Origin: Rotaria sp. Silwood1
Lineage: Eukaryota; Rotifera; Eurotatoria; Philodinida; Philodinidae
Direction: 5' to 3'
Length of the DNA: 64,000 nt
Assembly (NCBI GenBank): GCA_905250075.1
Contig: CAJNOP010000898.1
Coordinates: 1-64,000 of the forward strand
Position numbers and translations under genes: made by a program. The notes below the pieces were generated by a model, which was given only the letters and a program-made list of their open reading frames with translations, was not told the DNA's origin and made no database searches. This document shows positions 23,882-36,217 of this stretch, piece after piece (the first letter of the stretch is position 1; every line of letters begins with the position of its first letter).

Positions 23882-25667
23882 ACAATAGAATATAATGAGC
23901 AATACAATGCAACAATCAAGAGTACATTAACTCGTGTCTATATTGTCTTTATTTTAATTGATAAAAGAAAAAAGAAGATTGACATCTTCTCACGGATGAG
24001 TTTACTATCAATTTAAGTTTATCACTGATTACATCATAAAAGTTTTTTTTGTCGTTTTCGATTCTTTAGAACATTTAAAGTACTCTAAATGAGTAGAAAA
24101 CTAAACGAGATTAGTAAACAAAATGCTGCATTTTAAATGATTTGACATTTTTCAAAATAAATATTTATGAATATTGTTTAACTGAAAGGAACGATAATAC
24201 TCACTTGTTGATGAAAGATATTTAGTTTAATATTGCAAAATAAATTCGACAAAAATTTATTATCGAAGTCGAACTTCGGTACGACATATATGTATATATA
24301 TGTGACAAATGAATTTAAAATTTAACTGAGATTAGAATAGTTGTTTTGTAATTTTGTAATAGAAGATACTGGTTAGCATTTAAATTAAAAATGTTTATTT
24401 ATTGTTAATTTGAAGTTGACTTGATAATAGAAATATGTTTAGATTGTTATTCTATATATAAAACAATGATAAATTGACTTTATTTATTTTATGTATTGGA
24501 ACATACATTTCGACAATATTTTCTTGTTATTTTTGGATCATTGAAAGATTGATGAAAGTTTTCGAAAAAAAATGTTCTTTTTTTTTTTTAAAGTATTTAT
24601 TCAGACGAGTAGTGAGTTGATGTTGGCGGTTTTTAAAAATAAGAATGCATTGCACTACATGTGTCTTATAATTAGTATATTAGAACATAATAAATGGCTA
24701 TAAACACTAATAAAACTCAAAGCTAAATTTATTGTCTAAAAACTATAATCAATGATATATGATACATAATTATTCATGATAAATTTTAGATCGCATTTTG
24801 TTTTTGATAACACAATTAAAGAAAACATAAAAATTTTTTATTCATGGTATTTAATTGTGAATTTATTTTATGAACTCTTTTTTAAATCAATTAGTTCGCA
24901 TTGTTCACAAAGTTTTATTTCTATGATAAATTTTTGTTTTTTAAGAGAAATATGTGATATGATCTTTAAAGGAAGTAGTACAAAGACTCCGCATCAATTA
25001 TTGCTTTTTTACTTTCGCTCTTATTTTCCTGTTGTGAATGATATTAAAAATACAAAAAAGAACAAAACCACTAGTATTTCAAGATTTTGAGTATGGAATA
25101 TTATCTTTTTTTTTTTTTATTGATAAATATGCTTTACATTCGAAATCAATATGTAGGAATACCCTAGAAACTCGATATTTTATTGCAAAATGTTTTATAT
25201 TAAAATGGTACTCGTACTCTTCTTCAGAATTTTATTAGCACAAATATTACTTTGTAGTGTCCCAGGGGTAAAAAATTATAGAAAGTCGCTTGCAAATGCA
25301 AAATAGAGTTTCCGGTATGGCGTTTTTTTTTTCATACGGATTCGGAATATTAAGCTTATTACTCAAGAAAAACAAGAACTTTTTATAATCAAAAATCTTG
25401 AAATACAAGCTGTTTTTTTTTTAATATTTTACCTGGAAACAGTTCTCGTCTAACGAGATTAATTTTTCTTACTAACAATGAAAGCGTTCAGTGTCTAGTT
25501 TCTTAATTTCATATTCCTATACTATTAATAATTTAAAAATTATTCAACAAAGGAAAACTAGCGAAGCGATATAACCCATAAGAAAAAAAAACGGCAAGTA
25601 CTTTTATGAACTTTCAATTTGTGAAAAAAATTAACATAAGAATTGAATAGATATTTTCAATTACTTA
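23882..25667. other. Gene-free stretch
   Basis: AT-rich sequence. The ORF at 24776-25090 has no recognisable motif and biased low-complexity composition, so I do not call it a gene. No structured repeat seen. Confidence 0.4.
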
Positions 25668-26426
25668 AGTCAATCTAAAAGTTCTGTCGGAAATATCTTA
25701 TTTCCGAATAATAACCTCTTAAAAAAAGTTTTCTTTTTTTTTTGTGCAATGATAGAGAAAACGATACTTGATTTTTCTATGCTATTTGATCAATCTTGAA
25801 CTATTATCATAATAGTAAAATTTTGCTAAGAACTGTTTTTGTATGAAGCTTGAGTTTGTTGAAAAAAATAATAATCATCAGCATTTTTTGCAATAATTCA
25901 ACAATGGAACGAACTAGAGAACTGAAGTTTTCATTGTTTGAAAGAGAAGAAGAAGATGCACCGAATTGTATATTACAAGTTGCTGTCTAATGTTTACTAG
26001 GTCAATTTGTTACGTACCGAAATATTTTTTTTTTAACCGAAAGAAACAGCAAAAAAAATTTTTTTTTTTTTACAGAGAATGAACATCTTATTAAAAAAAA
26101 TTAGATCAAACAAGCCGACAACATGGAATTCGATGCATTTTCTTCTCTTCTATCAAACAATGAAAATTGCAACTCTCTAGCTCTTTCTATTCTTGAGTTA
26201 TTGCAAAACTGTTGATGATTATTATTTTTTTAAACAAGCTCAAGTTTCGCATAAAAACAGTTCTTAGCAAAATTTTACTATTATGATAATAGTTGAAGAT
26301 TGATCAAATAGCATAGAAAAATAGAGCATCATTTTTTCTATCATTGCATAAAAAAAAAAAAAGAAAACTTTGTTTGAGCTTACAATTTGAAAACAAGACA
26401 TCTTCGATAGAACTTTTGGATTGACC
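25668..26426. mobile_element. Foldback DNA element with arms of about 300 bases
   Basis: A 759-bp inverted repeat. The left end reads AGTCAATCTAAAAGTTCTGT; the right end in complement reads GGTCAATCCAAAAGTTCTAT. The arms stay alignable over several hundred bases: for example GCTAAGAACTGTTTTTGTAT pairs with its near-complement around 26255, and ATTATCATAATAGTAAAATT pairs with its counterpart around 26280. A small T/A-rich centre lies near 26046. TA flanks both ends, consistent with a Tc1/mariner-type insertion. No transposase is present. Arm divergence is visibly greater than in the 52-kb palindrome, suggesting greater age. Confidence 0.75.
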
Positions 26427-28687
26427 TAAGTATTATCATCAATTGAATTAGGTTTGTTTCAATATTGAATATTTTTTGAGAATAATGAAAAAAACCTGTT
26501 ATTTCATAAATATTCAAATACTCCCAATAGATTAAACGATCTATTTCTCTTTAGTTTTATTTCATAAATAGTTATATATATATACATACAATTAATTATC
26601 TGACAATGAACAACATTTTATAATAATATTGATCCAAAATATAACGTGTATGAACCGTATTTGCACTTTCATATATTAATACTATTCACCAAAGAATTAA
26701 GATAAGTCGGTTCTCTTTTTTTTTTTTTCTTTTAGATGAAATCATATAGAGGATTATTTTCTTTTCTTTTCTAGATTGACTTTTATTAGTATTGACTGAC
26801 AGAAAGAATATATCTATTTAAAATGGCAATTGTAAGTGATATACTATTCGTTTTGTTGTTTTACATAAATTTAATAGAACATATATTAATGTTGATATCT
26901 TTTTTCATTTGTGATTTACAATCATTCTATATATCATAAATTTGCTTATCATTGATCAATACTTGATAACTTTGTTATATTTGCTTTTTTGACCCTATTT
27001 ATAATAGAATGTAAGTGCAATTTTACTTCATATAGCTAATCAAAATCAATTATCATCAATATACTTTCTCACATCAATACACTCTTATTTATATCCCATT
27101 ACTTAAAATAGTTTAGTATATGCTTCTTTTTTTTTTGTAATCTTCTATAGTTGTCAGCTGATAATGTAGGTCAAAAAAAAAATGAACGAAAAAATGCAAA
27201 TAAGAAAATTCTATGAGATATATATATATATTTAAAACTGTATTATGTAAACAAGAATGAACAATATTAAATAGAATTTTTACTAAGGTAGAAATATTTG
27301 AATAAAATATTAATAGAATTGTTCTTTAGACATTTAACTATTAAAGAAAATTTAAGTTTCATGAAAAAAAAAAAAGTAAAATATTGATGTAGATAAATTA
27401 TATTTATATCTTATGCGTAGTTCCTGATAAAATAATTCTCATAAAACAAAGCTATACAACTCTCTATATGATTAATCTATTATTAAATAGGTAATGACAA
27501 GCAGCCGCTCATACACTTTATTTTCTTTTATCTTTTGATTAAATTTCCTACCTTGCTATTACATTTTATTCAATAAACATGAGAGTAATATAAAATTATA
27601 TTTAGAATCATTCAAAAAAAAAATAGTAATATTTGGTTTTTTGCATAGAAGATATTTCTAATTAATATTGATTTTAAGTCTAATACTTTATGATTAAATT
27701 GAAAACAATAATTTTAATTATATTTTCCATTAGAATGCACAATCATATTTGTCTTGTCAAAGGATTCGAAGTACTTTCTTTTTTTGTTTTTTTTTGTTGA
27801 TTTAAACCTAAGTTGACTAGACATAATAAAATGATTTATGACTTTATCATAGAAAACAGTGTTTCTTTTCTAATAATATTTTTCTAACATAAAAAAAAAT
27901 TCCAATGAATAAAAGTATGCACTTGATTAAATATCTCATATACTATATGACATATGTTGATATGATATTTTTGTTTTTCTTGTGTAGAAACTTGAAAAAT
28001 AGACATGATTTTTCTATATACATTATATTATTGATGCAATTTAGAGAGTTTTCTCATTATTATTGACTTCTAGTAATGTTGTACTTCATATATATATATA
28101 TTTTTTTTATTGTGTCATGTTGTTCTTTTCTTGATGAATGCGTGAACAATGAATTATAGAGCAGCTTGTTTTTTTTTTATGAACGCGTTTTGTAGATAGA
28201 AAAAAAAAGAGAAGTAATGACGTCGAATGATGGATTGACGTCATCATTATCGATAGAAGAATAGAATAAGAAATGTTATCGCCTACTTCTTTTTTTCTTC
28301 GGTCTTTGCGTGCCCGTACGTTTACGAGTATGTGGGAACTTTTTTTTCGTCCGCCTACGCTCTTTTTTTTTTATCTTCGGAGAAACAACTAGAAGCATCG
28401 ATGAATGAAGACAAGTTCAGTTAATCATATTTATACGTAAGCACGCCACTCCTCTTTACAGACATGATGTTACTGATAGCATGACATTCAATATACTTTT
28501 CTTTGAAAGAACGGAAGGAAAAGAAAATTCTAATTTAAAAGTAAAGTAAAATTTGCTTTTTTCTTTTTTTTATTCATCGTCTCACGTTTTGTCAATTTTG
28601 TTATAATAACCAACAAAAAAAAAGAAACAAAATGTTTAGTTGATCACATATTGACATTGATTGACATATATTTTCTTTTGCTTTAAG
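26427..28687. other. Gene-free stretch upstream of the TBC gene
   Basis: AT-rich with many T-runs and no supported exon. The last 450 bases (about 28190-28690) are less extreme in composition, with a CG-containing stretch near 28230-28380. That is the likely promoter and 5' leader region of the TBC gene, though no defined motif was identified. Confidence 0.45.
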
Positions 28688-31332
28688 ATGACGATTGACA
28701 GTAAATTAGAAACATCAACAAGTAATTTGTTTTCGACATTATCGGGTAAGAAAATAATGACAGATCTAAAAATATTCGTACTATGATTATTATTTTGTTA
28801 TTTAAAGGTGAAGATGAAAAAGATTTTCAACAATGGAAAGAAACAATGTCAATTGAAATTCGTATGCCTGGTGGTTTATCAACAGAAAAACGACAAAAAG
28901 TAGGAAAATAACAAATAAAATTGATATTTATACATGTTTATTATAATTTTCTTTCTTTTTTTTTTGTTAATCTCATAGTTATGGATTTCATTAGCAAGTA
29001 AATATATTCATGATATTCATCTTGATTGGGATAAAACTCTACAATTCGCTTTTAATAATAATTCATATTCCGAAGATGAACAATTAAATATTCAAATCGA
29101 TAAAGTAAATATTTAAAAATACATAAGAGAAAAAAAAAAGAAATTTTCTTTTATTTTAGGATCTTCATCGAACAGGTTGTAATTGGTCATCAAATGAATC
29201 TAATCGTGCAATACTAAAACGTGTTTTACTCGCATTTGCTCGTTATAATAAAACAATTGGTTATTGTCAAGGTCTTCATATATTAACATCAGTTATACTT
29301 GATGCTATTAATATGAATGAAGAATATGCATTAATGATATTAATTTATTTAATTGATTGTATATTACCAGATTTTTTTTCTAATAATTTACATGCATTAG
29401 CAATTGATATGATTGTTTTTGATCAATGGTTAAAAATATTTAATCCACAATTACATTTACATTTACAAAATCTTCAATCATCATCATCTAATGATGATTC
29501 AGAAATAACATATGAACCACCATTATTAAATGTTTTTACCATACAATGGTTTTTAACATTATTTGCAACATGTTTACCAAGACAAACTACATTACGTATT
29601 TGGGATATATTAATGATTGAAGGTAGTGAAGTACTTTTTCGAACTGGACTTCTACTTTGGTCAAAATTAGCTATGTAAGTCTAATAGTTGTTTGTTTATT
29701 TTTATATAATTACTTCTTTTTGTTTTTTTTTGTTCGGGGGAATATAGTGCTGTTTTAAAAATAACAACAGCTGATCAATTTTATTCAGTTATGGGTCATT
29801 TATCTGTACAATTACTTGATGAAAAAATTCTTGTTGCTGATAATCTTATACAAGTAAGATTTATATTTTAAATAGAAATATATAAATTTAAAATGTTTTT
29901 GTCATAATATTTTATTATTAATCATCAATATTATTAATCATGCATATGATTGAAAATATAAATACAAGGTTATATAGAAGGAAAACAAGAAAAAAAAAAA
30001 AACATTAATGTGTAGAAAACTCATATGTAATTTCCAGTGAACTACAGTTGACCGATTTGAAAAAGAACTAATTAGAATTTTCTAATGACTACTATTAAAG
30101 AATTTATTATAATAGAAAGAACTGAAAAGTAAAGAAGAAAAAAAACAAGAAATTATAATATATAGGTCATATTTTATTAGTAGGACAAATACGAATATCT
30201 AGTAAAAATACAATAATATATCAATTAGATACTTCTAATGATTGTCTTTTTTTATTTTTGAATCTTGATATTTTTCTAGGGAATATACAATTTTGGTCCA
30301 TTTCCAACACCATTTTTATCAGAATTACGTGAAAAATTTACATTTAAACAATCATTAGAAAATATAAAAATAAACCAAACAAATACTAATCAATCAAAAT
30401 CTAAAGTAAGATCAATTGATATTCCTTATAAGATATTTATTAATTAGATATACAAATGCCTAACTGTCATTCATTATCCAAGAATGATTTACTACATGAC
30501 ACCATAATGCGTTTCTTTTTTTTTTGTATAGGATATCAAAAGATCAAAAGCAAAACTAATTGATGACGATGTTGTTAATTTTATATCTTGTTTTGCAATA
30601 CTTTCATCAGCATCATTGCGGAATAATCGATGTAAAAAAAAAACAAATTTCTTCTTTTTTTTTTTTATTTCTATTGTTTCATATTTACAGTGGAATCAAT
30701 ATTGCCTAAAACAAATTCTCCGGATATAAATCAACTTCGAGAACAATATAAAAAACTTAAACAACGAAATCAACAAGTACAAATAATTACTCAATGTAAG
30801 TTTTGTTTTTTTTCAATAGAATTTCCAATAAAAAATGTTTTTCTTTTCTAATACTATACAGGTTCAAATGAACAACAACAGCATTCATCAGAATCTGTTT
30901 GTTCAATATCCGGTGGACCATTGGTAATTAAAATTGTTCAAAAGAAAAACAAAACGCAAATTCTACGCTTTGTTTTTTTTTTTCTTTGTTGTTTAGATTA
31001 ATCATTTACTTGTTAAACCAACAAGTATAAAACGAAATCAATTAAAGAAAAATTTTTCAATGAAATCTTCATCGAAAGAAGAATCAGAAGATATACAAAA
31101 TGAATTTGAACAATTATTAACATGTCTTAATTTTGAAAAACCAACAATTTTACAAAGTGAACAAAATGATCGAACATCAAAAAATTTAATTGATCATCTT
31201 ATTAAATCACGATCATCACAAATACCAAAATATTCATCATTTAATCCATTTCCATCGCGTTCATTTAATGAAAATGTTGCTGTAAATGGATATAAACTTG
31301 GATTATATTCACCTGTTGTGACAAGTCGATGA
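28688..31332 (+). CDS. TBC1D30: TBC1D30-like Rab GTPase-activating protein
   Basis: Exons 28688-28745, 28808-28899, 28979-29104, 29160-29674, 29748-29853, 30280-30405, 30532-30631, 30691-30795, 30862-30923 and 30997-31332 join in phase to 541 residues. The TBC domain is clear. The arginine finger lies in DLHRTGC (Arg96) and the glutamine finger in IGYCQG (Gln129), both intact, so GAP activity is expected. Family-specific strings match TBC1D30: LKRVLLAFARYNK, YEPPLLNVFTIQWFLTLFAT, CLPRQTTLRIWD and FLSELREKFTF. Vertebrate TBC1D30 is a GAP for Rab8 linked to cilia and secretion; that role is carried over from the family. The C-terminal tail is much shorter than in vertebrates, Ser/Lys-rich and unlike anything I recognise. 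The start is the only ATG in frame before the first exon. Confidence 0.92.
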
Positions 31333-32070
31333 AAAAGAATAAAAGAGTCTTTCATATGACATACAACAATAATTAGTTATTCATGACAATGAATCGTCTT
31401 TGTTGTAAATGGGTCTTTTTTCGGCTTTTTAATAATCTCATCTATTTTGATTTGAAATTAAAAGATTCTTTTTTCTTTTTTTTTTTTTTGTTCGTCGTCT
31501 TCTATTTCTTTCTTCTTCACTCTTGTCAATAAACTTTCTGTTGTTAATATTACTATTGAATGATGAATTTTATGAAATAACAATAAAAATAAATATACAT
31601 GATAGATCTTATATTTATCGTTCTTTATTTCTCATTTACATAACAAATTTCTTTTTTTTTTATGATGTATTGTTGTACTTGTATGTGTTTTTTTATCTTT
31701 TTCTTTCAATACAATGATTGAATCATTGTGAAAGTTGAAGAAAAAAAACAATCGAACAAGATAAAAAAAAAAGAAAATTTTTCAATGCCTCCTTCACTTG
31801 ATTATCAAATCGAACGAAACAAACAACAAATAAGGCTAAAAAAACAAAACATTGCACATATTTTTATATTAAAAAATAAATAAAATCTAGAAGCTTCCAG
31901 AAAACATTCATAAATATTATTGGTATATATTTGCATCACCTAACATCGTTTGCTATCGATGGCATACCATGTTTTTTCTTTTTTCATCTTCCATATAGAT
32001 GTATGTTCATAAACACAAAAAAAAAAAAATTTTCTTTTTTAGATGTATGTTTAAAACAAAAAACATATTT
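31333..32070. other. Convergent intergenic region
   Basis: Separates the 3' ends of the TBC gene (plus) and the forkhead gene (minus), so it should hold both 3' UTRs. AATAAA-type signals on the plus strand occur near 31876-31882. No ORF of interest. Confidence 0.5.
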
Positions 32071-32994
32071 TCATTTTGGTTGTCGTAAAAGAAGTAAAGT
32101 CATTGCAGCATCAACAACTTCAACACTAGCAGATGTTAATGAAGTACCTGATAAATCATGTTTTGAATGTTGTTTTTTTCGTTTTATATTTGTTTCTTCT
32201 GATGATCCAAGATGATGACTAATTTTATTACGTTTTTTTGTATTTTTTAATGGACAACTATTTTCATCATTTGTATTACATATTATATGTCGTCGTCGTT
32301 GTCTTTCAAAACATAAACGTTCAAATAAATTAATTGTATATTGTGTTGTTAATGATAATTGTCTTGTATTCATTGTTAATAATGTATCAAGTAAAAGTAA
32401 ACGTTTTGAACGATCTGTTGTCCATAATGGATAACGTAATTTAATACCATTAATTGGATTTTTAATTATTTTAACAAAAAATGATAATTGTTTTGTCATA
32501 TGATAACGTATTTTACTTTTTAAACGAGCACTTTGTATTAATTGTTCATCATTTGAATTATTATTATTTGTTGTTGTTGTTGTCGATTGTTCAATATGAT
32601 TTTCAATCCAATCACATATTTCATTTAATGTTAATGCACGAGATTTAGAATCTTCAATAGCAAATAATATCCAAAAACATAATGCTGAATGTGGTGGTGA
32701 AACAATATCAGTTGTTGTTGTTGTTGTGATAACACGTTCACTTGAAGAATTAAGTGATGATGAATCATTATCATGTTCACTATCAGATGAATCAATAAAA
32801 CTTAATGGTGATGAACGATGATAATGTTTATCTGTAATATAAATTGGTAAATTTTTACTTAATATAGGTACTGAACGTGTTAAATGTGATGATGATGAAC
32901 GATCAAATATATCTGCTTGTGTTAACCATGATAATTCTGTAAGATCATGATCGGATTGTTGTTTTAAATTTGTTGAATATTGATGTGTTAACAT
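32071..32994 (-). CDS. Divergent forkhead-domain protein
   Basis: A 307-residue reading frame on the minus strand. The forkhead-like winged helix spans about 99-198: PPHSALCFWILFAIEDS and LTLNEICDWIENHI give helices 1 and 2. Then comes a Thr/Asn-rich insert of about 20 residues, KSKIRYHMTKQLSFFVKI in the place of helix 3, and the wing PLWTTDRSKR, which keeps the conserved Trp. The N-terminus is Ser-rich; the C-terminus is basic. It probably acts as a nuclear DNA-binding regulator. An acceptor-like CTTTCAG precedes the ATG by about four codons' length, so an upstream non-coding or short coding exon is likely. The longer ORF upstream runs through a polypyrimidine tract and is not protein. The family is certain only at the level of fold; the subfamily is not assignable. 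Confidence 0.7.
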   Translation of the reverse strand: MLTHQYSTNLKQQSDHDLTELSWLTQADIFDRSSSSHLTRSVPILSKNLPIYITDKHYHRSSPLSFIDSSDSEHDNDSSSLNSSSERVITTTTTTDIVSPPHSALCFWILFAIEDSKSRALTLNEICDWIENHIEQSTTTTTNNNNSNDEQLIQSARLKSKIRYHMTKQLSFFVKIIKNPINGIKLRYPLWTTDRSKRLLLLDTLLTMNTRQLSLTTQYTINLFERLCFERQRRRHIICNTNDENSCPLKNTKKRNKISHHLGSSEETNIKRKKQHSKHDLSGTSLTSASVEVVDAAMTLLLLRQPK

Positions 32995-33479
32995 TTGTCT
33001 GAAAGAATATGATTCCAGTTTTCTTCTTTTTTTTTTTTTTTTACAGATGAGAACAAAAAGAAAAATGATGAAGAACAAATTTCGAAATACTTGACGCATT
33101 GACATACACAATGTACTATTTCCTTCCGTTTGACATGTGCTCTCAATTTTTTTGTTTCTACTATGTCAGACGGATAAAAGAGAATATAAGAAAAAAAAAG
33201 AAGAAGAAACATATGACAGTTACTTACGAAAAAAAAAGAAATCAAGAAATTTCAACATATGAGAATATGTAAAACTAGAGGTTTTTTCCTTCAATGACAT
33301 CATATCTATTGATTTTATTTTTTTCTATTCTTTTAAATTATTTTTTCTTGAAAGGTTATATCATACTTCTGAATACAAATATACTACTAATATACGAGAG
33401 TACTCTTATACACATACGATCAATATTTAGCTTATTGCTGATGATCTGATGTGTTCGTCTGTTTATATGCTTGTAAAGT
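32995..33479. other. 5' flank or intron of forkhead gene
   Basis: Pyrimidine-rich on the minus strand next to the putative acceptor. No coding exon recognised, although a short upstream exon could be hidden here. Confidence 0.4.
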
Positions 33480-33740
33480 CAAGAAAAAAACCGATGAAAG
33501 AAGAAAAGAAGAGAAGAGTATGTAGAATCAAGAAGTATAGAGTGAATATGTGAGAGTAGTAGCGCAAAGAAAGAGGAGACAAAGACGAAAAAGAGAAGGA
33601 GAGAAGAAAAGAGGTGAGAGAAGCATATTGAATCTTTCTCGCAGAGTTAGTCGTGAAGGTATGCGTGTGCTCGTCGAGAGGAGATAGACGACGACGACGA
33701 CGACAAAGACAAGGGAATACTAGTTGACAGTGAGAGAACT
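33480..33740 (-). promoter_or_regulatory. Candidate promoter of forkhead gene (CT-rich on minus strand)
   Basis: A strongly purine-rich plus strand (GAAGAAAAGAAGAGAAGAG-type sequence), which is a CT-rich minus strand. It includes a GAC trinucleotide run near 33688-33705 and lies 0.5-0.75 kb upstream of the forkhead ATG. Its composition is distinct from the AT-rich surroundings. Promoter function is inferred from position and composition only. Confidence 0.35.
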
Positions 33741-35705
33741 ATTGCTTAGCAACACGACATCTGTCTTCCACTTATTTTCTCAGGATATACAGAGACATTT
33801 ACTTGTATACCTGTGCTTTTGTGACATTAGGATGAATGATGAATGGAGAGAAGAAAAAAAAAAAGACATATTGGCTTTTCTTTTGTATTGATGAAGTATT
33901 TAAGTGGCTATGAAAATTGAGGAAACAAGTTAGTAAGCAAAAGGAAATATAAAAAAAAAAATCTCTTATCAAAACAAATATCATCAACATAGCCAGATGG
34001 TGTCTCGGTAAAAAAAAATGTTCAGAAACTAGTAGAAAGAAAAAAAAAGAATATAAAAAAACCTAAGTGTATGTTTTTGATAATAACATTTCAAAAAGAA
34101 ATTTCTCTAGATTTATTTCCATGAAAAGTTTATAATTTCATAAAAGAATAAATAACTATAAAAAAAAAACCTAATCGATTAGTTGTACAAACACATAACT
34201 AGTCTAAAATTTTATTGAAGAATAATACAATAAAATATGATGTTTTCTTTTCACCTAAGATTAACATAAATAATCTACAAAATGACAAAGATATTTTATC
34301 TTTTCTATTCTATCAATTATTGAAGATTACTTCTTTTTATAGATAATGACAGAAATTTTTTTACTAATATTATTAATATTCAAAGAAAATAATGTTGTAA
34401 TAATGAATATAATTGTTTCTTTTTTTTTTTTAAATGAATGGGACTATAACTTACAAATTTAATTGTTACATTTCAAAATAATTTCGTTAATTATCTCAAA
34501 AAAATCAATACCTTTTATAACAAAAAAAAATTCTATTTTACAAAATGAAAATATTATTACGTCGTTTTGTTTTGAAGAATATAGCAAGACACAGTCGATA
34601 AGATTTATAAACTAAAAATCACTACAGTCAAGTAATAATACATATGATATGTAAATCATGATTTTTATGCAGTTGGTCTTCAGAGCTTTGAATCAGTTAT
34701 TTTAAATTCCTATTTAGTTTCTCTTCTGTATTCTTGTGATGTCTCTCAAATATATAGAGAGAGGGACAAGAACTCTCAATCAAATTGTTCATCTATTGTA
34801 AGAAATAAGAAAATAATTAGAATCTAGATAAAATATAGAAGTCATTCGAAATTGTTTTCAGCAGTGCTTTACAATCGTCAAGTAATAAAATATCATAATC
34901 GTACTCAGTTTTATTTTCAAAATTGCTTTTTCAAGTTTAAACTTCTTACAAGAAAAAACTCTTAACGAAATCCGTTGATTGTAAAGAGTAATATTTGATT
35001 TTTTTGAATATAATAGAGTTACTTAAATATCTGACACTTTTACAACGAACAAGTTCAATTTTAAGGGCTTTATTTATGTAAAGTTTAAAATCGAAAATCA
35101 ATTTTAAACGTCACTTCAATGAAATCATGAGATTACAATGATATCAAAAGCGATCGGAACCGAACAAACATACTTATCCTAATAATGGATGCGCCAGAAT
35201 AAATGGTCGAATTTTCTGTTTTCATCATCTACTACATTCTATTAAACAATAAAATATACCACAAGATACAGCGTGAAAAGCTCTACATTTTGCACAATAA
35301 AACATATTAGATGATGAAAAAATAAAATAGAAAACGTAATTATTTATTCTGATGCACTCATTAGTATACATCTAAGAGTAAGCATTACGCAAATAAGTGT
35401 CAAACCATATTCTGTTCATGATCGAATATTAAATCATTTTGTTATTTATTTTAAATAGAAAAAAGTCAATTTGCTCAAGCAATATATTTTCTATTTATCT
35501 AATTTGTATTCAAAGACAATTTCCTTCCTGACGATCTGACAAATATTTATTCACATTTGTCATCTAATACACAAGACATTTGAATCATTGTTAACTTTTT
35601 TTTATTAAATAGTTTCCTGTCTTTCAATTTCAAAATAATAGTCAAGAGTAAAATTACTTTTATCTTATTCTTAATCATATGAAAAAGTCATTATGAGAAC
35701 AATAT
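33741..35705. other. Gene-free stretch
   Basis: AT-rich, with no supported exon, RNA gene or inverted repeat on either strand. Confidence 0.45.
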
Positions 35706-35805
35706 CAGTGGCGTAGGCAGGGGAGGAGACTCAACTTCCCTACGAACTTTTGAGCTCCCCCTTCTCTAGCGAAATTTTTGATACGTATATTTTATTCGTT
35801 AGGAC

Positions 35806-36217
35806 GGTAAAGTGGTAAAAGGTCGAAAGAAAAATATCGAAAGACAAAATGTCGAAAATCAAGATGTCGAAACAATGAGGATGTGGGTGTAGGTCTGGCT
35901 GTGAATGTAGGGTGTGGGGATGGGTGTGGGTGCAGATGAGTGTGGGTGTGGGAGTCATCGAAAAGAAGACCCACACTCTAATCATTATTGTTAGATCCTC
36001 TTAACGTAACAGTCAAATCCATAGAAAAAGAAATAATCTAATTAAGAGATAATTGTTTTTTCATGACAGCCGATAGGATATCTTTTCAACGGCATTTTTC
36101 ATATTTTTGTCTACATTCTTTCATTCGACAATCTGCCTTTCGACAAAGTTATTTTCGACATTTTTTATTTCTGCAATGTGCTTTTCGACATTTTGTCTTT
36201 CGACCTTTAACCACCTC
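35806..36217. mobile_element. Inner inserted element with 13-base direct flanks
   Basis: A 412-bp segment bounded by the identical 13-mer TATTCGTTAGGAC at 35793-35805 and 36218-36230. The ends are inverted: AGTGGTAAAAGGTCGAAAG on the left, and the right end in complement reads GGTGGTTAAAGGTCGAAAG. Sub-repeats of GACAAAATGTCGAAA occur in both arms. A 13-base duplication is longer than usual for hAT or Tc1/mariner, so the class is undetermined. A G-rich repeat sits inside. Confidence 0.65.
35880..35953 (+). repeat. Degenerate TGTGGG-type G-rich repeat
   Basis: About 75 bases of imperfect repeats of TGTGGG and close variants (GGGTGTGGG, GTAGGGTGTGGGG, GAGTGTGGGTGTGGG) inside the inner element. 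TGTGGG is the reported telomeric unit of the bdelloid Adineta; here the array is degenerate and internal. Confidence 0.6.

Noticed and set aside
23525..23902. Overlapping ORFs on both strands (125 and 88 codons)
   Set aside because: They cross the CGTATACG block and the GC-rich inverted element; the open frames result from repeat composition.
24776..25090. Plus-strand ORF of 104 codons
   Set aside because: Phe/Ile/Ser-rich chance translation, no domain, no flanking exons.
32995..33111. N-terminal extension of the forkhead ORF (Phe/Lys-rich)
   Set aside because: It reads through a polypyrimidine tract next to a CTTTCAG acceptor, so it is intron or leader, not protein.
33688..33705. GAC trinucleotide run as a coding poly-Asp or poly-Asp-like tract
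   Set aside because: It lies in a GA-rich non-coding flank with no open frame of interest around it.
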